DNA of 64,000 bases from NCBI RefSeq assembly GCF_013314895.1, contig NZ_JABTYE010000003.1:248001-312000 (forward strand). Reading direction: 5' to 3'. The stretch is from Cupriavidus gilardii (GTDB lineage: Bacteria > Pseudomonadota > Gammaproteobacteria > Burkholderiales > Burkholderiaceae). The notes under the pieces were generated by a model that searched no databases, was not told the DNA's origin, and saw only the letters and a program-made list of their open reading frames with translations. Position numbers and translations under genes: made by a program. Shown piece by piece: positions 34,363 through 41,395 of the stretch (its first letter is position 1; the number at the start of each line of letters is the position of its first letter).

Positions 34363-35286
34363 ATGCTTCACCCTCCCCGCGTCTATCTGTATCTCGACAC
34401 CGTGGCCCGCTGCGGCTCGATCCGCAAGGCGGCCGAGCAGCTGCATGTCGCCTCGACCGCGCTGAACCGCAAGATTCTCGAAGTGGAACAGCAGATCGGC
34501 ACGCCGCTGTTCGAACGGCTGCCGCGCGGCGTCCGGCTGACATCGGCTGGCGAGGTCCTGGTGGCGACGATACGGCGCAGCCTGGCCGATCTGGACGCGG
34601 CTGCCGCGCAGATGGCGCAATTGCGCGGACTGGTACGCGGCTCGGTGCGGATCGCCGCGGCCGAATCGGTAGCGAACGATTTCCTGCCTGATGCGATCGG
34701 CCGCTATCAGACGCGCCATCGCGGCGTGCAATTTCATGTCGCGATCGGCGGCACCGATCAATTGATGGATGCGCTGAAGCAGGACGACGCCGACCTGCTG
34801 CTGGCGCACGATCCGCCCGCCAGTCCGCTGCTGCAGCAGCTCGCGGCCGCGCCACAGCCGTTCTGCGCGATGATGCGGCCCGACCATCCGCTTGCCGGCC
34901 GGCGGACACTGCGGCTGGCCGATTGCGCGGCCTTCCCGGTCGCCCTCGGCCCCGCGACGTTCGCCAGCCGGCGGTTGGTCGAGGCCATCGCCGCGCGCAA
35001 TCGCCTGCATCTGTCCGTAATGCTCGAAGCGACCACGGTCGAGACGCTGAAGGGCTTCGTCCGCCAGACCGACGCGATCTGCTTCCAGTTCCATGCCGGC
35101 ACGCTGCGCGAAACGCGGGAGGGCACGCTGACGGCGGTGCCGCTGAGCGATCCCGAACTGGCGCTGGGCCGGCTGGTTCTGGCCGCGCGCAAGGGCCGCG
35201 CGCTGCCGCCGGCGGCGGCCGCATTCGCGGAGCATTTGAAGACCGCCATCGGGGCGCTGCATCCGCCGTTGACGCTGGCCGCGTAG
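34363..35286 (+). CDS. LysR-family regulator, next to osmC and porin
   Basis: 307 residues from ATG 34363; the frame extends to a GTG at 34321. HTH begins at LHPPRVYLYLDTVARCGSIR with ALNRKILEVEQQIGTPLFER, and the effector domain runs from residue 90. It lies between a divergent osmC gene and a downstream porin gene. Either may be the target; the 200-base gap to osmC is the likelier regulatory region. No ribosome-binding site distinguishes the two starts. Confidence 0.88.
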   Translation: MLHPPRVYLYLDTVARCGSIRKAAEQLHVASTALNRKILEVEQQIGTPLFERLPRGVRLTSAGEVLVATIRRSLADLDAAAAQMAQLRGLVRGSVRIAAAESVANDFLPDAIGRYQTRHRGVQFHVAIGGTDQLMDALKQDDADLLLAHDPPASPLLQQLAAAPQPFCAMMRPDHPLAGRRTLRLADCAAFPVALGPATFASRRLVEAIAARNRLHLSVMLEATTVETLKGFVRQTDAICFQFHAGTLRETREGTLTAVPLSDPELALGRLVLAARKGRALPPAAAAFAEHLKTAIGALHPPLTLAA

Positions 35287-35562
35287 CGGACGGACGTCGA
35301 TAGGGAGAGCCGATCCCGGCACCGATCGCGTGCCGCTCCACCCGTGCATCCGCACCGCCACCGCACACATTTTGTGCTCGCGTCGCGCGAAAAATGATGG
35401 TGGTCGGTATCGCCCGATTTCCGCACACTGCTTTCGAACGCCCCGGCAAACGGCCGAGCCAGCCGCCCGGGATCGACGCGCGCGATCGCGACGACGTCAG
35501 GACAACAACAACGCCATCAAAAAGAAGCACGAGAGAAATCAGGGTCAACGAAGGAGGTTCGC

Positions 35563-36639
35563 ATGACAACAACGACGTTCAAGCCGGCGCGCGCGCTGGC
35601 GGCCGCCATGACGGCATTGGCAAGCGGGGGCGCGCTGGCGCAGTCCAGCGTGACGCTGTACGGGCAGGTCGACACCTACGTCGGCAGCAACAAGGCGGTC
35701 GGTGGGGATCGTGCCTATGTGCTCGGCGCCGGCGGCATGCAGACGTCGTACTGGGGCATCAAGGGCACCGAGGACCTGGGCAATGGCCTGAAGGCGATCT
35801 TCGATCTGAATGGCTTCTATCGCGCCGACAATGGCCGTGCGGGCCGTTTCGATGCGGACGGCATGTTGACCCGCAGCGCCTACGTCGGCTTGCAGAGCGA
35901 TACCGCGGGCACCTTCCGCCTGGGCCGCAATACCACGCCCTATTTCCTGTCGACGATCCTGTTCAATCCGCTGGTCGATTCGTACCACTTCTCGCCGACG
36001 ATCTTCCATACCTATGTGACCAGCAACGGCGGTGCGGTCTACGACCCGGGCATCATCGGCGATTCGGGCTGGAGCAATTCGCTGGTCTATTCGTCGCCGA
36101 AGTTCGGCGGGCTGAGCTTCAACGCGATCTATGCCTTCGGCGAGCAGGCCGGCGACAACGGCAGGAACAAGTGGGGCGGCAACGTGCTGTATTTCAACGG
36201 TCCGTTTGCCGCGACCGTCGCCTTTCAGCAGGTCAAGTTCAACAACACGCCCGGCGACGTGACGGCGCCGGCCGCGATGGTCGGCTTCAACAAGCAGAAC
36301 GCGGTGCAGGCGGGCGTCAGCTACGACTTCAAGGTGGTCAAGCTGTTCGCGCAGGGCCAGTACATCAAGTCGGATATCGACAGTGCGACTGGCGACATCC
36401 GGCACACCAACGGACAGGTCGGCGCTTCCGTGCCCATCGGCGCGGGCAGCCTGCTGCTGTCGTATGCCTACGGCAAGGTCAAGAACGAAGTGGCCGATGT
36501 CGAGCGCAATACCGCGGCGGTGGCCTACGACTACAACCTGTCCAAGCGCACCGACGTCTATGTCGCCTACTACTACGACAAGGTCGGCGGGCTTTCGCAC
36601 GGCAACAACTACGGGGTCGGCGTGCGCCATCGATTCTGA
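35563..36639 (+). CDS. Gram-negative general porin (Burkholderiales trimeric type)
   Basis: 358 residues. A signal peptide ends at GGALAQSS (cleavage about residue 27). The mature protein begins SVTLYGQVDTYVGSNKAVGG, the first strand of beta-proteobacterial 16-stranded porins, with YWGIKGTEDLGNGLKAIFDL and a C-terminal strand ending GVGVRHRF (terminal Phe). It is a passive outer-membrane channel for small hydrophilic solutes. AAGGAGG precedes the ATG at 35563. Single gene; the 276 bases upstream hold no other gene. Confidence 0.95.
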   Translation: MTTTTFKPARALAAAMTALASGGALAQSSVTLYGQVDTYVGSNKAVGGDRAYVLGAGGMQTSYWGIKGTEDLGNGLKAIFDLNGFYRADNGRAGRFDADGMLTRSAYVGLQSDTAGTFRLGRNTTPYFLSTILFNPLVDSYHFSPTIFHTYVTSNGGAVYDPGIIGDSGWSNSLVYSSPKFGGLSFNAIYAFGEQAGDNGRNKWGGNVLYFNGPFAATVAFQQVKFNNTPGDVTAPAAMVGFNKQNAVQAGVSYDFKVVKLFAQGQYIKSDIDSATGDIRHTNGQVGASVPIGAGSLLLSYAYGKVKNEVADVERNTAAVAYDYNLSKRTDVYVAYYYDKVGGLSHGNNYGVGVRHRF

Positions 36640-36683
36640 TGGCCGGCGTCGCCGGTCTCGGCTCGAGCGCGTGGCGCTTGAAC

Positions 36684-37604
36684 TCAACCGGTGACGTCGC
36701 GCGCCAATTCGCGCGTCAACCAGGCCTGGAAGCGGTGCACCGCGGGGCGTGCCTGGGCATGCTCCGACATGACGACCTGATATTCCATCCCGTCGATTCC
36801 CGCGTCCGGCAGTACCACCTGCAATTCGCCGCCGGCCAACAACGGCAGGATCAGCGGCGTACGGCCGATCGCCACGCCCGCCCCTTCCGCCGCCGCGGCG
36901 ACGACGTGCTCGTAGCGCGAGAAATACAGGCAGGGCTGACTGGCCGCAGCCGTCAGCCCCAGGCGGCGATACCACTCGCCCCACGACATCCAGCCAAAGC
37001 GCGCATTGGGATCGTGATAGACCAGCAGCGTTGCGGCTCGAATATCGCTGGCTCGATGAATGCGCGCGGCAACCTTCGGCGCGGCGACCAGAATCAGCCG
37101 TTCGCGCACCAGCGCGGCAGCGGCTTGCCCAGGCGGGCTGAGCCGGATCGCAATATCGAAGCCATCCCTGTCCAGATTGGCGATCGCCTCCGACGCATCG
37201 ACGCGCACGTCGATATCGGGCGCGTCGGCCTGAAACCGTGCCAGCCGCGGCACCAGCCACAGCGAAGCGAAGGATGGCGTGGTGGTGACCGAAATCGCGC
37301 TGCGCTCCGGCGCGATCAGGCGTTCGACCGTGCCCGCCAACTGCTCGATCGCCGCTCTGGCGGCCTGCTGCAGCAGACGTCCCTCGGGCGTCAGCGACAG
37401 CCCCTTGGCGCCGCGCAGGAACAGCGGCACGCCCAGCGCGTCCTCCAGGCTTTTGATCTGCTTGCTGATGGCCGACTGCGTCAGGCATAGCTCATCGGCC
37501 GCGGCGGTAAAGCTCAAATGGCGCGCCGCGCTGTCGAAGCCGCGCAGCGCGTCGAGCGACATCGCCCGCAGGGCTTGCGAGACGGCCGGGCTGATATTGG
37601 TCAT
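36684..37604 (-). CDS. LysR-family regulator, GcvA-like
   Basis: 306 residues. HTH about 14-73 (LRGFDSAARHLSFTAAADEL, SAISKQIKSLEDALGVPLFL), effector domain from 100, with the GcvA-type VTTTPSFASLWLVPRLARF. It is divergent from a DUF2917 gene across a 190-base gap, an arrangement common in Burkholderiales, where GcvA-like regulators often neighbour DUF2917 genes. It likely controls that gene or itself. Effector unknown. Confidence 0.92.
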   Translation of the reverse strand: MTNISPAVSQALRAMSLDALRGFDSAARHLSFTAAADELCLTQSAISKQIKSLEDALGVPLFLRGAKGLSLTPEGRLLQQAARAAIEQLAGTVERLIAPERSAISVTTTPSFASLWLVPRLARFQADAPDIDVRVDASEAIANLDRDGFDIAIRLSPPGQAAAALVRERLILVAAPKVAARIHRASDIRAATLLVYHDPNARFGWMSWGEWYRRLGLTAAASQPCLYFSRYEHVVAAAAEGAGVAIGRTPLILPLLAGGELQVVLPDAGIDGMEYQVVMSEHAQARPAVHRFQAWLTRELARDVTG

Positions 37605-37793
37605 GGCTCGGTGATGCGCGACATGGGCGGATATTTTCGAACAGGGGCGGACATCGTCGCAATGGCGCTTTCAATGGCCGCGCCATGATCCGCCGGAATA
37701 CCGGGGATGACGAAACATCCGGCCAGGCGATCTTGCGCGTGACCACAATGACAAGGCGTGCCAATTCGATGCGGGGCACGCCAGGAGACTGTC

Positions 37794-38123
37794 ATGCATG
37801 CATTCGCTGAACCCGACGGGATGGAAGGAATCGACGGGATTGGCCGATTTGACCGAATTGGCCAGGTTGGCGCCGTCCCGCTTCGCCTGACGATCGGCCA
37901 AGGATACACCGTGCTTTGCCTGCAGGGCGCGGTATGGCTGACGTGCGAATCGGAAGACCGCTCCGAAGCGGCGCGGGATATCGTATTGGCGTGCGGCGAG
38001 CGTTTCGATGCCGGGCGCGCCGTTACCGTCATCGTTTCGGCAATTCGGCGGCGGCCGGCCCGTATTGCGTTGACCCGTCGCAATACGGTGGATCGGCTCG
38101 ATTTTAAGAAGAGACTTAATTGA
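37794..38123 (+). CDS. DUF2917 family protein
   Basis: 109 residues. The core VPLRLTIGQGYTVLCLQGAV then WLTCESEDRSEAARDIVLAC and GERFDAGRAVTVIVSAI is the DUF2917 pattern, a small cupin-like beta fold ('..G..lWvT..g...D..L.pG....'). Function unknown. AGGAGA precedes the ATG at 37794. The Lys/Arg-rich end (LDFKKRLN) and the divergent LysR gene are typical of this family's context. Confidence 0.82.
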   Translation: MHAFAEPDGMEGIDGIGRFDRIGQVGAVPLRLTIGQGYTVLCLQGAVWLTCESEDRSEAARDIVLACGERFDAGRAVTVIVSAIRRRPARIALTRRNTVDRLDFKKRLN

Positions 38124-38256
38124 GTGCCGTCAATGTCTGGCGCATTGTCTTGTCCAATGTCTTGTCGCAATGTCTTCTTGCAGGCAGACCTGGCGGAACC
38201 CGTACGAAATGCGGGAAATCCCGCGAAAGACTGATGACTACGCTGCCGCCCGTCGA

Positions 38257-38280
38257 TCGGCTATCGGCTATCGGCTATCG
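38257..38280. repeat. TCGGCTA triplicate tandem repeat
   Basis: TCGGCTA occurs three times in a row plus a partial unit, in the 282-base gap between the DUF2917 and H-NS genes. No coding frame or other feature is convincing in this gap. Confidence 0.8.
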
Positions 38281-38405
38281 CACAGAATCGCGCGGATCGG
38301 CGGCAAATCGTGTTCCCTGGCAGAACAGCCGTGGCGCCGGATATTGCGATTCGACGCAATACGGTTCGCCGGATCCTATTGGGCACAGCGCAATGGAGCA
38401 CAGCC

Positions 38406-38708
38406 TTACTCGGCGATCAGGAAGCGATCGCGATTCTTGCCCAGCCATGCCGGTGCGCGGCCGCGGCCCGACCAGGTCTTGCCGGTCTTCGGATCGCGAT
38501 ATTTGGCCGGCGCCGGCGTACCCGAGCGGCCCGCCGATTTGCGCGGACGGCCGCGGCGACGCGGCACCAGATCTTCGGCAGTCAAACCGTAATCCTCCAT
38601 CAGTTGCTGGATCTGCGCGACCACGGCCGCCACTTCGGTTTGCCTGGCTTCCTCCAGTTGTGCTTCGAGTTTTTCCTTTTCTGCCAGTAATTGTTTGTAA
38701 GTCGCCAT
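38406..38708 (-). CDS. H-NS family nucleoid protein (BpH3-type)
   Basis: 100 residues. The N-terminal coiled coil (about 1-45, YKQLLAEKEKLEAQLEEARQ) mediates dimerisation. The C-terminal DNA-binding domain has RRRGRPRKSAGRSG and the conserved KYRDPKTGKTWSGRGRAPAW loop that inserts in AT-rich minor grooves. It silences AT-rich and foreign DNA. AAGGA lies six bases before the ATG at 38708, whereas it abuts the ATG at 38714, so the shorter form is chosen. The upstream region is strikingly AT-rich, suggesting autoregulation. Confidence 0.93.
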   Translation of the reverse strand: MATYKQLLAEKEKLEAQLEEARQTEVAAVVAQIQQLMEDYGLTAEDLVPRRRGRPRKSAGRSGTPAPAKYRDPKTGKTWSGRGRAPAWLGKNRDRFLIAE

Positions 38709-38749
38709 CGTCATTCCTTGCCAGTTGTAGGGTGCCGTTATGCTAGCTC

Positions 38750-38830
38750 ACGGTTATCTGTGAGTCACCATAAAAAATGTAATCCAATAAGACAGAATCA
38801 CAATATTCGGCAATTACATAATAATCCGCC
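38750..38830 (-). promoter_or_regulatory. AT-rich promoter region of the H-NS gene
   Basis: About 80 bases with many A/T runs (for example CATAAAAAATG and AATTACATAATAAT) in an otherwise GC-rich window. It includes a CTCAC-N8-GTGAG dyad at 38747-38764. AT-rich, bend-prone DNA is what H-NS binds, so feedback on its own gene is likely. Confidence 0.55.
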
Positions 38831-38914
38831 CCACTGCAATGTCGAGGCGCGGATGCGCGGCAACCCGCATAAGGCAATGACAAGGAATGCCGCCATCGCG
38901 GCATTTAACCCCGT

Positions 38915-40315
38915 TCAGGCGCGCAGCCGGGCTTGTGCGTCGCGCAACGCGGTGCGCAAACCCTCTTCGATCACCGGGTGATAGAACGGCATCGCCAGCA
39001 TCTGGTCGATCATCAATTGCTGCTGATACGCCCATGCCAGCAGATGCGCGATATGTTCGGCACGCGGTCCGATCCATTCGGCGCCGACGAAACGCCCGCT
39101 CGCCTTGTCCGCATAGACATGCATCAGTCCGCGGTTTTTCAGCATCACGCGGCTGCGCCCCTGGTCCTCGAAGCTGACTTCGCCGGTGACGAAGCTGTCG
39201 GCCGGCAGATCGGCGTGGCGCTGGCCGACCATGGCCAGTTGCGGGTCGGAGAACACCACGGCGATCGGCGCACGGCGCGGCACCGGCGAAACCTGCGGCC
39301 AGGCGGCGGCATTCTCGCCGGCGCTCTTGCCCTCGTCGGCGGCCTCGTGCAGCAGCGGCAGAACATCGTTGGCGTCGCCGGCGATGAAGACCGGCGCCGA
39401 GCCGCATTGCAGCGTGGCCGGGTCGAACACCGGCACGCCGCGGGCGTCCAGCTCCAGCCCGGTGTTTTCCAGGCCAAGATTGCGCACATTGGGCTGGCGG
39501 CCGGTAGCGGCCAGCACATAGTCGAAGCGTTCGGTCACCGCATTGCCGTCGCGGTCGATGAACGAGATCACCGCCTCGTCGCCTTCGCGCGCCATGTCCG
39601 TGACCTTGGCATCGGGATCCAGATAGAACTCCTGCTGGAAGGCTTGAGCGGCATAGGCGCGGATCGCCGGGTCGGTCAGCGGGCCGACGCCGCCGCGCAC
39701 GCCGAACACGCGCACATGGACGCCAAGCCGCGACAGCGCCTGGCCCAGTTCGAGACCGATCACGCCGGGGCCGAACACCGCCACGCGCCGCGGCAGATCC
39801 TGCCAGTTGAAGATGTCGTCGTTGACGACCAGCCGGTCGCCGAACACGCGAAACGGCTGCGGCACGGCAGGGCTCGAACCGGTGGCGATCACCACCCGGC
39901 TGGCGCGAACCACGGTGCCGTCGGCGTCGTTGCCGACCTGCAGCACCGTGTTGTCGATGAAGCGGGCATAGCCGCGCAGACGGTCCTGCTCGGGAATATT
40001 GTCGACGCCGCGAACCACGAAGCCGACGAAGCGGTCGCGCTCGCGCCGCACGCGGTCCATCACCTCGCGGCCGTCGATGCGGATCGGTCCATCGACATGG
40101 ACGCCGAACGGCGCGGTATGGCGCAGCTCGTGCGCGGCCTCGGCCGCCGCGATCAGCAGCTTCGACGGCATGCAGCCGACGCGCGCGCAGGTGGTGCCGT
40201 ATTCCCCGCCTTCGATGATCACGGCGCGCTTGCCGGCGGCCCTGGCGGCGCGATAGGCGGCCAGGCCAGCGGTGCCGGCGCCGATCACGGCGATGTCGGT
40301 GACGATGGTTTGCAT
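38915..40315 (-). CDS. dihydrolipoyl dehydrogenase-like flavoprotein disulfide reductase
   Basis: 466 residues. FAD-binding IGAGTAGLAAYRAAR at 11-25, redox-active disulfide in GTTCARVGCMPSK (C43, C48), NAD-binding GPGVIGLELGQALSRLG near 182-198, FAD segment VFIAGDAND, and the C-terminal His-Glu pair in FYHPVIEEGLR. It oxidises a dithiol such as dihydrolipoate with NAD+, or runs in reverse. It is not next to 2-oxoacid dehydrogenase genes but just downstream of a peroxiredoxin-glutaredoxin gene on the same strand (150-base gap). A role in supplying reductant for peroxide removal is therefore plausible. Confidence 0.9.
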   Translation of the reverse strand: MQTIVTDIAVIGAGTAGLAAYRAARAAGKRAVIIEGGEYGTTCARVGCMPSKLLIAAAEAAHELRHTAPFGVHVDGPIRIDGREVMDRVRRERDRFVGFVVRGVDNIPEQDRLRGYARFIDNTVLQVGNDADGTVVRASRVVIATGSSPAVPQPFRVFGDRLVVNDDIFNWQDLPRRVAVFGPGVIGLELGQALSRLGVHVRVFGVRGGVGPLTDPAIRAYAAQAFQQEFYLDPDAKVTDMAREGDEAVISFIDRDGNAVTERFDYVLAATGRQPNVRNLGLENTGLELDARGVPVFDPATLQCGSAPVFIAGDANDVLPLLHEAADEGKSAGENAAAWPQVSPVPRRAPIAVVFSDPQLAMVGQRHADLPADSFVTGEVSFEDQGRSRVMLKNRGLMHVYADKASGRFVGAEWIGPRAEHIAHLLAWAYQQQLMIDQMLAMPFYHPVIEEGLRTALRDAQARLRA

Positions 40316-40465
40316 GGCGAAATTCCTGTTCGGAGAGACGATGGGTTTATTCGGGGCGGTTCAATCCACGGACCCGAGGGCGGCACGCCGCCTTCGGGTC
40401 CGGCGACTGCCGGACCGCGCCACGGAACAATCAGTGGGATGGGAGAAAAAAGGCGCTGCGGGAGA

Positions 40466-41197
40466 TCAGGCGGCCAGATACTGCTCGACCTGCTCGGCCC
40501 CGCCGATCAGCTTGCCGTTGATGAACACCTGCGGGGCGGTCATCGTGCCGGACACCGCGCCGAGCACCTTGCCGCGGATCTTGTGTTCCAGCGGCACGTC
40601 GATGTACTGGTAGCCGTGGTCGGACAGCAGCTGCTTGGCCTTGGCGCAGAATGGGCAGCCTTCCTTCGAGAACACCACGACCTGGTCAGGCGTCTTGGCG
40701 TTCGGGGCGACGTAGGCGAGCATCGTGTCGGCGTCGGAGACCTTGAACGGGTCGCCCGGCTCTTCCGGCTCGATGAACATCTTGTCGACCACGCCGTTCT
40801 TGACCAGCATCGAATAGCGCCAGCTGCGCTTGCCGAAGCCGAGGTCGGTCTTGTCCACCAGCATGCCCATGCCGTCGGTGAATTCGCCGTTGCCGTCGGG
40901 GATCATCACGATGTTCTCGGACTCCTGATCCTTGGCCCACTCGTTCATCACGAAGGTGTCATTGACCGAGACGCAGAGGATCGCGTCGACGCCATGCTGG
41001 GCAAAAACAGGCGCCAGCTCGTTGTAGCGCGGCAGATGGGTCGACGAACAGGTCGGGGTGAACGCGCCGGGCAGCGAGAAGACCACGACGGTCTTGTTGT
41101 CGAACAGCTCGGCGGTGGTCAGATTTTTCCAATCGTTGTTCTCGCGTACGCGGAATGTGACATTGGGGATGCGTTGGCCTTCACGGGATTGCAGCAT
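40466..41197 (-). CDS. peroxiredoxin-glutaredoxin fusion protein
   Basis: 243 residues. Prx5-type peroxiredoxin domain 1-165 with peroxidatic C50 in [14 protein letters not shown], then a glutaredoxin domain 170-243 with the C181-P-F-C184 active site and [14 protein letters not shown]. The fused enzyme reduces peroxides with glutathione directly, as in the Haemophilus/Neisseria hybrid Prx5. AGGAGCG precedes ATG 41197. The upstream region has an unusual array of five 11-base-spaced repeats and an AT-rich stretch. A flavoprotein disulfide reductase follows downstream. Confidence 0.94.
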   Translation of the reverse strand: MLQSREGQRIPNVTFRVRENNDWKNLTTAELFDNKTVVVFSLPGAFTPTCSSTHLPRYNELAPVFAQHGVDAILCVSVNDTFVMNEWAKDQESENIVMIPDGNGEFTDGMGMLVDKTDLGFGKRSWRYSMLVKNGVVDKMFIEPEEPGDPFKVSDADTMLAYVAPNAKTPDQVVVFSKEGCPFCAKAKQLLSDHGYQYIDVPLEHKIRGKVLGAVSGTMTAPQVFINGKLIGGAEQVEQYLAA

Positions 41198-41260
41198 TGG
41201 GATCGCTCCTGGTTCGGTGGTGAGTTTCCGGGGTGAATTCTTTGCGCTGCGTGCGCTGTA

Positions 41261-41310
41261 TGTCGCCTGTTTGTCGCCTGTTTGTCGCATACGTGTCGCA
41301 TGTGTGTCGC
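41261..41310. repeat. five TGTCGC repeats at exact 11-base spacing
   Basis: TGTCGC starts at 41261, 41272, 41283, 41294 and 41305, ending at 41310. The array lies 64-113 bases before the peroxiredoxin start, reading GCGACA on that gene's strand. Spacing equals one helical turn, so all copies face the same side of the DNA. Confidence 0.9.
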
Positions 41311-41395
41311 AGCGAAGGCCCCATTCTGGCGATGCCCCCTTTATTTGTACAATTTATCGTTTAAACCATTGTCATTAGGTAAAGCTATGGTGGCG

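Noticed and set aside
33580..35370. Upstream extension of the BON frame to 842 residues
   Set aside because: The extension overlaps OsmC and LysR genes in other frames and has low-complexity residues. A good ribosome-binding site marks the start at 33579.
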